64,000 bases of DNA, taken from the NCBI RefSeq assembly GCF_018403225.1, contig NZ_BOSG01000004.1, positions 1 to 64,000 on the forward strand, given 5' to 3'. Shown piece after piece: positions 17,607-26,669 of the stretch (within the stretch, counting starts at the first letter, position 1; each line of letters starts with the position of its first letter). Under the pieces are notes generated by a model. It did no database searches and was not told the origin of the DNA. It saw only the letters and a list, made by a program, of their open reading frames with translations. The stretch comes from Paenibacillus sp. J23TS9 (GTDB lineage: Bacteria > Bacillota > Bacilli > Paenibacillales > Paenibacillaceae). The position numbers were made by a program, and so were the translations under genes.

Positions 17607-18092
17607 TTATACATTTCCGCGAATCATCGCTGTAACGCCGGTTCGGGATAGCTCGCGAACGCCGTATGGCTTTAAGAGCTCAATCATAGCGTCAATTTTA
17701 GTGGTATCCCCTACCACCTGCACCATCAGGTTGTGGCTGCCGATGTCAACCACCGATGCCCGGAAAGTTTCAACAACCCCCATGATTTCAGGACGGTTGG
17801 CCGGTTCGGCGTTAACCTTGATGAGCGCCAACTCCCTTGCCACCATAGGATTGGAGCTAAGATTGATGACTTTAATGACGTCGATCAGCTTATACAGCTG
17901 CTTTTCAATCTGTTCCAGTGTTTGCTCATCACCAATGGTCACAATCACCATCCGCGAGAGTCCTACTTCTTCCGATTGTCCTACTGTGATACTTTCAATA
18001 TTAAATCCGCGTCGGCCAAACAGTCCGGAGACCCTTTGCAAAACGCCCGGCTGGTCATTAACTAGAACGGCGATGGTATGTCTCGTACTCAT
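17607..18092 (-). CDS. ilvN: Acetolactate synthase small (regulatory) subunit
   Basis: The 161-aa subunit activates IlvB and confers valine feedback. An N-terminal ACT domain (about 4-75) starts with HTIAVLVNDQPGVLQRVSGL, and a C-terminal ALS_ss domain follows. The start lies 3 nt after the ilvB stop, so translation is probably coupled. The gene is also called ilvH in B. subtilis. Confidence 0.96.
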   Translation of the reverse strand: MSTRHTIAVLVNDQPGVLQRVSGLFGRRGFNIESITVGQSEEVGLSRMVIVTIGDEQTLEQIEKQLYKLIDVIKVINLSSNPMVARELALIKVNAEPANRPEIMGVVETFRASVVDIGSHNLMVQVVGDTTKIDAMIELLKPYGVRELSRTGVTAMIRGNV

Positions 18093-18094
18093 AT

Positions 18095-19840
18095 TTATGC
18101 ATCTCCCAACAACATTTGATCAATGGTCGAGCCTTGAGTTACCATCGGGTACACGTTTTCACCCTTGCTGACCACGAATTCGACAACGACAGGTCCAGGT
18201 GTTTCAAGCGCTTCCGCCCAAGCTTTGTGGGCTTCTTCCTTGTTGGTTGCCCGGAGCCCTTTAACACCATATGCCTCAGCCAATTTCACGAAATCAGGAC
18301 TGCCTTCCAGATCAATGTGGCTGTAACGGTTGTCGTAAATCAACTCCTGCCACTGACGGACCATGCCCAGCACCTGATTGTTGATGATAACAATTTTGAC
18401 CGGGATGTTGTTTATGGCACATATCGCCAGCTCTTGCGAGCACATTTGCATGCCGCCATCACCGTTGATCGAGATGACCAGGCGTTCCGGATGAGCCATC
18501 TGGGCACCGATTGCAGAAGGCAATCCGAATCCCATCGTTCCCAGTCCGCCAGATGTAATCCATGACCGCGGTTGGTTGAATTTATAATACTGAGCCGACC
18601 ACATTTGATGTTGTCCAACGTCCGTCGTAACAATGGCTTCGCCTTTGGTCGTGTCGTTCAGCATCTCGATAACCCATTGTGGTTTGAGAACTGTATCGGA
18701 ATCCTGATAACGGTAAGGCTGCTCCATTTTCAACTGCTGAATCCGGGTTCTCCAGGCATCCGCCTTAGCCGCACGCTTCACTTCCGGATTAAGCATCTCC
18801 AGAACCGTCTTCACATCACCGACAATCGGGATATCTGTCGGAACGTTCTTACCGATTTCCGCCGGATCAATGTCGATATGCACAATCTTGGCATGAGGGG
18901 CGAATCCGTCCAGTTTGCCTGTTACCCGGTCATCAAATCGGGCTCCGATGTTGATCAGAAGATCCGACTCCTGAATCGCAATATTCGACGTATAGGTTCC
19001 GTGCATTCCCGGCATCCCGGTCCAAAGCTCATGACCGCTTGGGAAAGCTCCCAGTCCCAAAAGCGTTGTCGTGATCGGAATCTCTGTCCGCTTCACGAAT
19101 TCGAAGAGCTCTTCATGGCCTCCGGAGTAGATAACCCCGCCTCCTGCCAGAATCATCGGACGCTCGGCATCCTCAATCGCCTGTACCAATTTATCCAACT
19201 GCAGTTTGTTTGGCACCATCCGTGGATTATATCCGCGAAGGTTTACCGCGTTGCTGCTTGGCTCAAACAAAGTCAATGCTGCTGAAACATCCTTTGGAAT
19301 GTCGATCAGTACCGGACCTTTGCGGCCAGTTGAAGCGATGTGGAATGCTTCATGAATGACCCGCGGCAGATCTTTCACGTCTCTAACCAGGTAGCTGTGC
19401 TTCGTAATCGGCATCGTAATGCCGGTGATATCGGCTTCCTGGAAAGCATCGGTTCCGATCAGTGTAGTGGCCACGTTGCCTGTAATGACTACCAGAGGAA
19501 CGGAATCCATGTAAGCTGTGGCAATTCCTGTGACCAGGTTTGTCGCCCCCGGTCCCGATGTTGCAATACATACGCCGACTTTACCGCTCGCTCTTGCATA
19601 GCCGTCTGCCGCATGAATGGCTCCCTGCTCATGACGAGTTAGCACATGTTTGAAATCCTCAAATCCATACATCGCATCGTAAATATAAAGCACTGCCCCA
19701 CCTGGATATCCGAAAACACACTCGACGCCTTCAAGTAAAAGGCTGCGAAGCAATATTTCCGAGCCGGTAATGACTTCCGGCTTCATCCATTTCTCACGTA
19801 GTTGTTCTGTAGACCGCACTTCAGGAATTTGCGCGCTCAT
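18095..19840 (-). CDS. ilvB: Acetolactate synthase large (catalytic) subunit
   Basis: The 581-aa ThDP enzyme makes acetolactate from two pyruvates, or acetohydroxybutyrate from pyruvate and 2-oxobutyrate. It has the catalytic Glu region FGYPGGAVLYIYD near residue 45, a central FAD-type domain and the ThDP/Mg2+ motif GDGGMQM...NN in the C-terminal third. GAGGAGGATGACTG precedes the ATG at 19840. It heads ilvB-ilvN-ilvC-leuA and is controlled by the T-box leader immediately upstream. Confidence 0.97.
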   Translation of the reverse strand: MSAQIPEVRSTEQLREKWMKPEVITGSEILLRSLLLEGVECVFGYPGGAVLYIYDAMYGFEDFKHVLTRHEQGAIHAADGYARASGKVGVCIATSGPGATNLVTGIATAYMDSVPLVVITGNVATTLIGTDAFQEADITGITMPITKHSYLVRDVKDLPRVIHEAFHIASTGRKGPVLIDIPKDVSAALTLFEPSSNAVNLRGYNPRMVPNKLQLDKLVQAIEDAERPMILAGGGVIYSGGHEELFEFVKRTEIPITTTLLGLGAFPSGHELWTGMPGMHGTYTSNIAIQESDLLINIGARFDDRVTGKLDGFAPHAKIVHIDIDPAEIGKNVPTDIPIVGDVKTVLEMLNPEVKRAAKADAWRTRIQQLKMEQPYRYQDSDTVLKPQWVIEMLNDTTKGEAIVTTDVGQHQMWSAQYYKFNQPRSWITSGGLGTMGFGLPSAIGAQMAHPERLVISINGDGGMQMCSQELAICAINNIPVKIVIINNQVLGMVRQWQELIYDNRYSHIDLEGSPDFVKLAEAYGVKGLRATNKEEAHKAWAEALETPGPVVVEFVVSKGENVYPMVTQGSTIDQMLLGDA

Positions 19841-19884
19841 CAGTCATCCTCCTCCTCATAATTTACATACATGTAACTTTCAAA

Positions 19885-20215
19885 AAAAACAAAAAACCTT
19901 CCGTCCTCCACGCAGAATGATTCTGCGTGAGGGACGAAAGGTTGTGCTTCCGTGGTACCACCCATATTTGCCATGCATCTCGCAATGCTAGGCCTCACCA
20001 GGTATAGAAAATAAGGATCGACACTCTAGAGAGTCAGCCGTTTCCATACCCAAAGTCCGTAACGTGGACTTGACGATTCTCCCTAATAAGCTTTAGCGCT
20101 TTTCAGGAGAACAGCTCCGAGGTGAGCTCGTATAAAAGGGATTTTGGTGGAGGTTACAGCAATTCCTCACACTCTCTGAGCAAAAGGGCCCTTTAAACTT
20201 CGTCCTCTTCATTGC
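19885..20215 (-). ncRNA. T-box leader riboswitch of the ilv-leu operon, candidate Leu specifier
   Basis: On the minus strand the leader shows a Stem I region with AGAGAG and the GCTGTAACC apical motif, the T-box core GGGTGGTACCACG (about 19948-19963), and a terminator in which AACCTTTCGTCC and GGACGGAAGGTT flank ACGCAGAAT/ATTCTGCGT, followed by T runs (19885-19944). GAG-CTC-A places CTC at 20124-20126, a good candidate leucine specifier, as in the B. subtilis ilv-leu leader. Uncharged tRNA-Leu would then favour read-through. The element is clear; the specifier is less certain because I placed it by eye. Confidence 0.9.
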
Positions 20216-20249
20216 CGATCACGATATATTCGTTAAAATGTTTAGACAC

Positions 20250-20279
20250 ATTATATGATTCATCGAACTTAAAAGTCAA
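20250..20279 (-). promoter_or_regulatory. ilv-leu promoter
   Basis: On the minus strand TTGACT (20274-20279) and a consensus TATAAT (20250-20255) are 18 bp apart, just upstream of the T-box leader. Confidence 0.8.
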
Positions 20280-20400
20280 TACCCTTATTTTTAAAAGCAG
20301 AAAATCACCAACACAATAGACTACACACCTACTTCTGCCTTCCCTCATATGATGACATGTATTCATCTTTGATGAAGCCCATCTTGAAGGGAGGACAGAC

Positions 20401-20847
20401 GTGATGATCAGGTATCGGAGACCCAAACAAGACGATGCGTTCATTATGCGATTAATCGATTCCCAACTTGTCCCACTCTCACATTTAAACACGGTTCAGC
20501 TTGAAGCCGTTCGCAAGGATATTCCCAAAAGATTGGGCCGTGGGATTACCTTGATAGCATGCCAAAATTACGAGGATAACCCGTTTGGCTTTGTTCATTA
20601 CATCCTGCATGGCGACCTGCTGTATATCGATATGTTGGCCGTCGCACCCGAATCACAGCGCAAAAGATGGGGCAATACGCTGATGGTTCATGCTGAAAAA
20701 TTCGCAGTGTCACGCGGGTGCAAACGGTCCAAAGTGATGGTTGATGCCGGTAATGCCAGCGGTCTATCTTTTTATAAAAAACTGGGTTATGTTACAGTGC
20801 GATACCACACTCAAAATCATTGTCATGAGCTGGAAAAAACATTATAG
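20401..20847 (+). CDS. GNAT family N-acetyltransferase
   Basis: A 148-aa single-domain GNAT protein. The acetyl-CoA site is recognisable as the VAPESQRKRWGNTLM region (motif A, R/Q-x-x-G-x form) at about residues 80-95, followed by NASGLSFYKKLGY (motif B). The acceptor cannot be predicted. GGGAGG lies 6 nt before GTG at 20401; an ATG follows directly. The gene is divergent from the ilv operon, with the T-box leader and promoter between them. Confidence 0.85.
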   Translation: MMIRYRRPKQDDAFIMRLIDSQLVPLSHLNTVQLEAVRKDIPKRLGRGITLIACQNYEDNPFGFVHYILHGDLLYIDMLAVAPESQRKRWGNTLMVHAEKFAVSRGCKRSKVMVDAGNASGLSFYKKLGYVTVRYHTQNHCHELEKTL

Positions 20848-20864
20848 TCCGGCTCAAGAAAAAA

Positions 20865-20895
20865 GTCTGTCGACGTAGTTACACGCAAGACAGAC
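20865..20895. terminator. Weak terminator-like hairpin
   Basis: GTCTGTC and GACAGAC are inverted with a 17-nt loop; CGCTTTT follows on the plus strand and an A-rich stretch precedes it. It lies between convergent genes ending at 20847 and 20974. Confidence 0.45.
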
Positions 20896-20973
20896 CGCTT
20901 TTAGCGGGAGATTTTCTTACGAGATCCAGAGATCCGGATTACACCGTCTTCGGAGTTGATACGGTATGATCTC

Positions 20974-21318
20974 TTAGAAAAATCCAAATCCTCCCGGATA
21001 TCCTCCTGGATACCCTCCATAACCATATCCCGGAACGCCGCCGTATGGAACGTGCCCGGGACCAGGACCGTAACCAAATCCGCCACCGCCGTAGAAGCCG
21101 CCGGCAAATGGAGCTGTTCCAATGGCCAAAAGATCGAACAAGACGAGAGGAATTATCGCCTTGGTTTGTACGGTTTTCCCTTTGGAACGCTGAAGAATCA
21201 GGCGGTTGCCAGATATGCGAACAAGTTTGCCGGTAACGAGGTTACCGTCTTTTTTGACAGCCACTATATGTTGACCTATCAGCTTTTGCGCTTGTTTACG
21301 GGTAACAGACTGTTGCAT
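20974..21318 (-). CDS. Small protein with Gly/Tyr/Pro-rich tail, unknown function
   Basis: The 114-aa protein has an N-terminal part (about 1-55) that reads like a small beta-barrel: VKKDGNLVTGKLVRISGNRL followed by LQRSKGK. After a short hydrophobic link comes a tail of about 45 residues made almost only of G, Y, P and F, with GYGGYPGGYPGG-type repeats. No signal peptide is visible. Such tails occur in spore-coat and surface proteins of Bacillales, but the function is not known. The ATG at 21318 follows GGAGGGGTCTC. Confidence 0.7.
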   Translation of the reverse strand: MQQSVTRKQAQKLIGQHIVAVKKDGNLVTGKLVRISGNRLILQRSKGKTVQTKAIIPLVLFDLLAIGTAPFAGGFYGGGGFGYGPGPGHVPYGGVPGYGYGGYPGGYPGGFGFF

Positions 21319-21441
21319 GAGACCCCTCCTCCAAATGTGTTCACTGGCAGTCTATTCCGCAAGTTACCAATGCGCTTGTTCCATAGCCCGGTGTACCTCA
21401 AGTTTGATGCCCAGTCTTAACCGATTAGCTACAGCCTCCAC

Positions 21442-21480
21442 AAAAAAAGGCCGCATCCCCAATTAATGGAGTGCAGCCTC
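21442..21480 (-). terminator. Terminator of the nucleoside importer operon
   Basis: On the minus strand GGCTGCACTCC pairs imperfectly with GGGGATGCGGCC around ATTAAT, followed by a run of T. Confidence 0.75.
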
Positions 21481-21509
21481 TTTGACATGATTGAATATGC
21501 GTTTGATGA

Positions 21510-22472
21510 TTATCGTTTGCCCGGGTCGTACGGTTCCCCCAGTGCGGCAGGTGCGGAAGATTTCCCGACTGCAGCCACGAGTACAATAACCGTGAGAACA
21601 TAAGGCAGCATGTAGATAAATTCTTGAGGAATATCCTTGGACCACGCGAACAACTGGAAGTAGTTCCCAATTGCCTGTGAAAAGCCGAAGAAAACAGCCG
21701 CGCCAAAGGCTCCAAGCGGATTCCATTTACCGAAAATCATCGCAGCGATCGCGATAAAACCTTGACCGGAAATCGTATTATGCGAGAACGTGTTTGTCGT
21801 CGTTAAAGTGATGGTTGCACCACCGAGAGCAGCAAGTGCGCCACTCAAAATAACACCGATATAACGCATACGCAGTACTTTTACACCTACCGTGTCCGCA
21901 GCACTTGGATGTTCACCAACAGCACGGAGGCGAAGCCCGAACGAAGTTTTGTACAACACATAAAAAGCTACCAGCACCAAAATAATGGCCAGATAGGTTG
22001 TCGGGTAGTTGTTAAAAATACCTTCCCCGATAATCGGAATTTTCGACAGGAACGGGACAGGCCATTTCTCCAGCCCTTCCTTCAACAGCGTGGTTTCGCC
22101 TGCGCCGTCAAACAACAATTTAACCATGTAGAGCGTGCTTCCCGCTGCCAAAAAGTTAATGACGACACCACTGATGACCTGGTCCGCCTTAAACGTAATT
22201 GAGGCGACAGCATGAATCAGGGAAGCGATAATACCCATGACCAGAGCAGCTAGAATACCGATATATGGAGATGCCGCTCCCATACCTGCGTCTTCCGCAT
22301 AAAAGGATGCTACACCCGCGGCAAATGCACCGAAGGTCATCAAGCCCTCAATACCGATATTGGTTACACCGGAACGTTCAGAGAAGATGCCGCCGATGGC
22401 AGCAAAGATGAGCGCCGTAGAAAATACGAGCGTCGTATTAATCAGCTGGCCGATTGTTGTCATCCAATCCAT
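21510..22472 (-). CDS. nupQ: Nucleoside ABC transporter permease (NupQ/YufQ-like)
   Basis: A 320-aa membrane permease with eight or more hydrophobic segments and the family stretch SERSGVTNIGIEGLM near residue 32, shared by BmpA-linked nucleoside permeases. Its start directly follows the nupP stop. With NupP it should form the channel through which nucleosides (guanosine in the B. subtilis NupNOPQ system) enter. It is the last gene of the operon, before a terminator at 21442-21480. Confidence 0.9.
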   Translation of the reverse strand: MDWMTTIGQLINTTLVFSTALIFAAIGGIFSERSGVTNIGIEGLMTFGAFAAGVASFYAEDAGMGAASPYIGILAALVMGIIASLIHAVASITFKADQVISGVVINFLAAGSTLYMVKLLFDGAGETTLLKEGLEKWPVPFLSKIPIIGEGIFNNYPTTYLAIILVLVAFYVLYKTSFGLRLRAVGEHPSAADTVGVKVLRMRYIGVILSGALAALGGATITLTTTNTFSHNTISGQGFIAIAAMIFGKWNPLGAFGAAVFFGFSQAIGNYFQLFAWSKDIPQEFIYMLPYVLTVIVLVAAVGKSSAPAALGEPYDPGKR

Positions 22473-23552
22473 TTACAACACCTTCTCTTTCTTGCGCTTA
22501 AGATACAAGGGCTTTAGAACCCAGCGCACAATGCCTTGTGCAGCAATGAAGAATATAATCGAACCGATTACGATACGAATAATTTCAGGTGGAACACCAG
22601 CACCAAAACTCATGCCTGCAGATCCGTAAGTCAGCACGCCGAACAGCGATGCGGACAGCAGAATACCGAACGGATGATTCATACCGATCAGCGCAACTGC
22701 GATTCCGTCGAAGCCAACGCCAGGAGAGCCCGTAAAGATCGCTTGATAATGGAATACACCCAGTACCTGGAAAGCGCCTCCCAAACCGGCAAAGACACCA
22801 CTGATGAACATTGCTTTCACGATATTCTTCTTCACGTTCATACCGGCATATTTGGCTGCATCCCCATTGTGTCCTACCGCTCTAAGTTCATAACCCTGCT
22901 TACTCTTCCACATGTAAATAAAGAAGAATACGGCAGCCAAAATAGCAATGATCGTCCCCCAGTGCATCCGCGCATTATCGAATGCGGTAGACAGCCAGCC
23001 GATGGAAATCGAGGCGGTATCCTTAATTTCCTCAGATCTTTGCTGGCCCTTCTGGAGCAGGAAGGATCTCACGATATAGTTACTGAAATACAAAGCCGTC
23101 CAGTTCAGCATAATCGAGATAATAACCTCGTTTACACCCCGCTTGGCCTTCAGGTAACCGGTAATGCCCGCCCAAATCCCGCCAGCAAGTCCGCCAGCAA
23201 TAATAGCTACCAGCGCATGCACAACAATGGGAAGGCCCGTCAATTTAATACCTACTGCAGAGGCTGCAGTCATACCCATAATGTACTGACCTTCGGCACC
23301 GATGTTAAATAGACCGGCGCGGAACGCGAACGCAACCGCAAGGCCTGTCATAATCAGCGGGGTAATTTCGCGGATGGCTTCACCGAAATCATACACATTA
23401 CCGAAAACAGTCGAAAATAAGGAGCTGTATGCGAGCAGCGGGTTATAGCCGCCAATCAGCATAATGATAGCACCCACAATGAGACCAAGAACAATGGCTA
23501 CCAGCGGTACCAGGAGGCTGTTTAGGGAAAATATTTTAAATACTTTACTCAT
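22473..23552 (-). CDS. nupP: Nucleoside ABC transporter permease (NupP/YufP-like)
   Basis: A 359-aa permease with about nine hydrophobic segments. It carries the family's FRAGLFNIGAEGQY motif near residue 80 and LRAVGHNGDAAKYAG in a cytoplasmic loop, the likely contact with the ATPase. Its ATG overlaps the nupO stop by one base (TAATG). It is the partner of NupQ in a heterodimeric channel. Confidence 0.9.
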   Translation of the reverse strand: MSKVFKIFSLNSLLVPLVAIVLGLIVGAIIMLIGGYNPLLAYSSLFSTVFGNVYDFGEAIREITPLIMTGLAVAFAFRAGLFNIGAEGQYIMGMTAASAVGIKLTGLPIVVHALVAIIAGGLAGGIWAGITGYLKAKRGVNEVIISIMLNWTALYFSNYIVRSFLLQKGQQRSEEIKDTASISIGWLSTAFDNARMHWGTIIAILAAVFFFIYMWKSKQGYELRAVGHNGDAAKYAGMNVKKNIVKAMFISGVFAGLGGAFQVLGVFHYQAIFTGSPGVGFDGIAVALIGMNHPFGILLSASLFGVLTYGSAGMSFGAGVPPEIIRIVIGSIIFFIAAQGIVRWVLKPLYLKRKKEKVL

Positions 23553-25087
23553 TATGCTGTACCTCCCGCAATCTTACTGCCCGCCATCATGAGACCAAGC
23601 TCCTGGTCATTGGTTTGCTCAGGCAGAACCTCACCAACGATTTGTCCTTCATAGATCACGGCAATCCGGTCGGATACGTTAATGATTTCATCCAGCTCGA
23701 AAGAGATCAGGAGTACGGCTTTGCCTTGATCACGCTGTGCAACAAGCTGCTTTTGCACGAACTCAATGGCACCAACATCCAGACCACGCGTCGGCTGTGC
23801 TGCAATGAGCAGATCAGGATTCTTATCTATTTCCCGGGCTATAATCGCCTTCTGCTGGTTACCACCAGACAGGGAACGGGCTTTCGTCTCGATGCTAGGG
23901 GTTCTGACGTCAAAATGCTCAATCAGGCGCGATGCCTGTTTGTCAATCGCATTCTTATTCAAAAAGCCGCCTTTGTTATACGGTGATTGATAATAGGTTT
24001 CGAGCACCATATTTTCACTCATGGAGAAATCAAGAACGAGTCCATGCTTATGTCTGTCTTCTGGAATGTGGGACACGCCACTTTCTGTGATATGGCGCGG
24101 ATTTTTATTCGTGATATCCTTGCCTTTCAGCTCGATAATACCGCTATCCACATGACTGAGACCGGTTAAAGCCTCGATCAGTTCACTTTGTCCATTCCCG
24201 TCGACACCGGCGATTCCCAGAATTTCCCCTGCCCGGACATTCAGGTTCAGACCGTCCAGTACAGCGATTCCGTCCTTATTTTTCAAAGTTAAGTTTTTAA
24301 CTTCAAGCACAGTCTCTTTCGGCGTCGCAGGTTTTTTGTCCACTTTGAAGGATACGCTGCGTCCGACCATTTTCTCCGCAAGTTCATTCGGATTGGTCTC
24401 TGCTGTTTTCAAAGTATCGATGACCTTGCCGCGACGAATGATCGTAACCGTATCTGAAATCTGCATAATTTCCTTAAGCTTGTGTGTGATGAGGATGATT
24501 GATTTACCTTCCTCGACGAGACGCTTCATAATTCCCATCAATTCACTGATTTCTTGCGGTGTCAGGACAGCTGTTGGCTCATCGAAAATGAGAATGTCAG
24601 CGCCGCGATAAAGCGTCTTCAAAATTTCGACACGCTGCTGCATGCCGACAGAAATATCCTGAATCTTGGCATTCGGATTAACTTTGAGACCGTACTGGTC
24701 GGAAAGCTTCTTAATTTTGGCAACCGAGGTTTTATAATCAAGATGGACTCCCATTTTTTTAGGCTCCATGCCCAGTACGATATTCTCGGTTACGGTAAAC
24801 GGCTGTACGAGCTTGAAATGCTGATGCACCATTCCGATGCCCAGCTCAATCGCCTTATTAGGGCTGTCGATCATGACTGGTTCGCCATTGACCTCGATCC
24901 CGCCTTCATCCGGCTGGTACAATCCGAAAACAATGTTCATCAAGGTTGATTTTCCTGCACCATTCTCACCGAGCAGTGCATGGATCTCGCCCTTGTGCAG
25001 CTTTAAGCTGATGGAGTCGTTGGCAACGATGCCGGGAAAGCGTTTGGTTATTTGCTTCAACTCAACGACAGGGGTTGCTGCATCCAT
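23552..25087 (-). CDS. nupO: Nucleoside ABC transporter ATP-binding protein (NupO/YufO-like)
   Basis: The 511-aa protein is a tandem ATPase. The first half has Walker A GENGAGKST, signature ISVGMQQRVEI and Walker B LIFDEPTAV. The second half has a variant Walker A, GVDGNGQSEL, without the Lys, and signature LSGGNQQKAI. The degenerate second site is normal for sugar/nucleoside-type dual ATPases. It energises NupP/NupQ. A hairpin at 25131-25155 separates it from the binding-protein gene. Confidence 0.93.
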   Translation of the reverse strand: MDAATPVVELKQITKRFPGIVANDSISLKLHKGEIHALLGENGAGKSTLMNIVFGLYQPDEGGIEVNGEPVMIDSPNKAIELGIGMVHQHFKLVQPFTVTENIVLGMEPKKMGVHLDYKTSVAKIKKLSDQYGLKVNPNAKIQDISVGMQQRVEILKTLYRGADILIFDEPTAVLTPQEISELMGIMKRLVEEGKSIILITHKLKEIMQISDTVTIIRRGKVIDTLKTAETNPNELAEKMVGRSVSFKVDKKPATPKETVLEVKNLTLKNKDGIAVLDGLNLNVRAGEILGIAGVDGNGQSELIEALTGLSHVDSGIIELKGKDITNKNPRHITESGVSHIPEDRHKHGLVLDFSMSENMVLETYYQSPYNKGGFLNKNAIDKQASRLIEHFDVRTPSIETKARSLSGGNQQKAIIAREIDKNPDLLIAAQPTRGLDVGAIEFVQKQLVAQRDQGKAVLLISFELDEIINVSDRIAVIYEGQIVGEVLPEQTNDQELGLMMAGSKIAGGTA

Positions 25088-25130
25088 GAGATCACCCTTA
25101 TATCATAATTTTGGCCAAAGAACGTAAGAC

Positions 25131-25155
25131 AAGGCTAGTTATATCAACCAGCCTT
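25131..25155 (-). promoter_or_regulatory. Hairpin between nupN and nupO
   Basis: AAGGCTAGTT and AACCAGCCTT are inverted around ATATC, with no T run. Such hairpins after binding-protein genes often protect the upstream mRNA and give excess binding protein over the other subunits; that role is inferred. Confidence 0.6.
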
Positions 25156-25203
25156 GCCGTTTAATAAACGCATTAAATTCTCAGATGATCAGAGCGGATA
25201 ATA

Positions 25204-26238
25204 TTATTCCTCTGGAACTTTAATTTCGCCGCTGATGATTTTTTCCTTGTAGCTGTCAACTTCCTTCAACACATCTGCAGGAACGTTTTTGGTCGAAGTA
25301 TCAGCCAGGCCAACACCGTTTTCTTTCAGACCCAGAGTTTCGGATCCGCCTTTGAACGTACCGTCGATTACTTCTTTAGTAACCTTGTCAACTGCAGTGG
25401 ATACACCTTTAACCATTGAAGTCAGAGTTACATCATCGCCAAATTCCAGAGATTGGTCTTTGTCAACGCCGATAACCCAAACTTTGCTGCCGCCTGCTTT
25501 ATTACGGGAAATAGCTTCGTTAAATACGCCAGTACCGGTTGCGCCGGAAGCGTGGAAAATGATGTCTACGCCGTCATTGTACATTGTAGCTGCAGCTGCT
25601 TTACCTTGGTCAGGCTTGTCAAATGCGCCAGTGTAGTTGATTTTGAGTTCAGCGCTTGGATTGGCAGCTTTCACGCCAGCCTTGAAGCCTGCTTCAAAAC
25701 GTTTGATAACCGGAATTTCGGAACCGCCGACAAAGCCGACTTTACCTGTTTTCGTCATTTTACCTGCAACGACACCAACCAGGAAAGCACCTTCGTTTTC
25801 AGCAAAAGTTACGGAACGCACGTTAGGAGCATCTACAGTAGCATCGATGATCGCCAGTTTTGCATCCGGATTTTGTGTTGCAACGGTTTTCATATCTTCG
25901 CCAAGGTCAAAACCGATACCCCAAGTGAGGTCATATTTACCTTTAACGTATTTGTTCAGGTTTGTAACATAGTCTTCCTTGGACTTACTTTGCAGATATT
26001 GAACTTCGATACCTTTGTCCTTCTGCAAACCTTCAAGAGCTTCCCAAGCGGATTGGTTAAAGGATTTATCATTAACCCCGCCCACGTCAGTTACCAGACC
26101 TACTTTAACACTGGACTTTGCAGTCCCTGCAGTATCTCCGCCGGATGCATTTGTCTCTTCTTTCTTTTTACCGCAACCAGCGAGTACGACTGAAAACGCG
26201 AGCAGCATGATCAGCGACAACTTGAACATCTTTTTCAT
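25204..26238 (-). CDS. nupN: BMP-family nucleoside-binding lipoprotein (NupN/YufN-like)
   Basis: The 344-aa protein has a lipoprotein signal peptide ending in VLAGC (Cys at about residue 22) and a BMP/Med-family periplasmic-binding fold, with DVGGVNDKSFNQSAWEAL near residues 50-70 and GVDKDQSLEFGDDV late. It is anchored outside the membrane and hands nucleosides to NupPQ. It is the first gene of nupNOPQ. The ATG at 26238 is preceded by GGGGGGA. Confidence 0.93.
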   Translation of the reverse strand: MKKMFKLSLIMLLAFSVVLAGCGKKKEETNASGGDTAGTAKSSVKVGLVTDVGGVNDKSFNQSAWEALEGLQKDKGIEVQYLQSKSKEDYVTNLNKYVKGKYDLTWGIGFDLGEDMKTVATQNPDAKLAIIDATVDAPNVRSVTFAENEGAFLVGVVAGKMTKTGKVGFVGGSEIPVIKRFEAGFKAGVKAANPSAELKINYTGAFDKPDQGKAAAATMYNDGVDIIFHASGATGTGVFNEAISRNKAGGSKVWVIGVDKDQSLEFGDDVTLTSMVKGVSTAVDKVTKEVIDGTFKGGSETLGLKENGVGLADTSTKNVPADVLKEVDSYKEKIISGEIKVPEE

Positions 26239-26621
26239 TGAAATTTGTCCCCCCAGAATGAATTCTTTCCTCTCATTCGTACAGCTTAGTCAGCAATTGA
26301 TCTATGGTCAATTAATTGCGGGAATGAGCTTGTACAAATGTTGGACTTTTCACATTTCAGATTATACCTTCTCGAAACGTCAAAATCCAGCATATTTATA
26401 TCAGAATTGAAAACTTTTTTTGGATAAAAACGAAAGAAAGCGCTTTATTTAGACAAATAATGACAACCTGCGTAAGCGAAGTGTCATGTTATGTGACAAT
26501 ACGCGTTAATGCGTTAAAAGATTACCACATCATCCCGGTATAAAATGCCATCTTTTCAGATGATTGCCTCTGACTCATGTCAGATTATTTACTACAGGTG
26601 CAACCATCGTTTTTACTCCAT
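26239..26621. other. Upstream region of nupN, no gene seen
   Basis: No ORF with a ribosome site was found. A TATAAT occurs on the minus strand near 26363-26368 without a good -35. AGAAAGCGCTTTAT at 26435-26448 resembles a cre (CcpA) site with two mismatches. GTCATGTTATGTGAC-type dyad symmetry occurs near 26483-26498. The regulators are unproven. Confidence 0.35.
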
Positions 26622-26650
26622 AAAAAAACCGCCGGTTAAGGCGGTTTTTT
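26622..26650 (-). terminator. Terminator after rplT
   Basis: AAAAAACCGCC-GGTTAA-GGCGGTTTTTT forms a classic bidirectional-looking hairpin, 20 bp after the rplT stop. Confidence 0.9.
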
Positions 26651-26669
26651 CTATAAAATAACGCTATAA

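Noticed and set aside
20901..21122. 73-aa minus-strand ORF overlapping the Gly-rich protein
   Set aside because: It is another frame of the same low-complexity DNA, with no start context.
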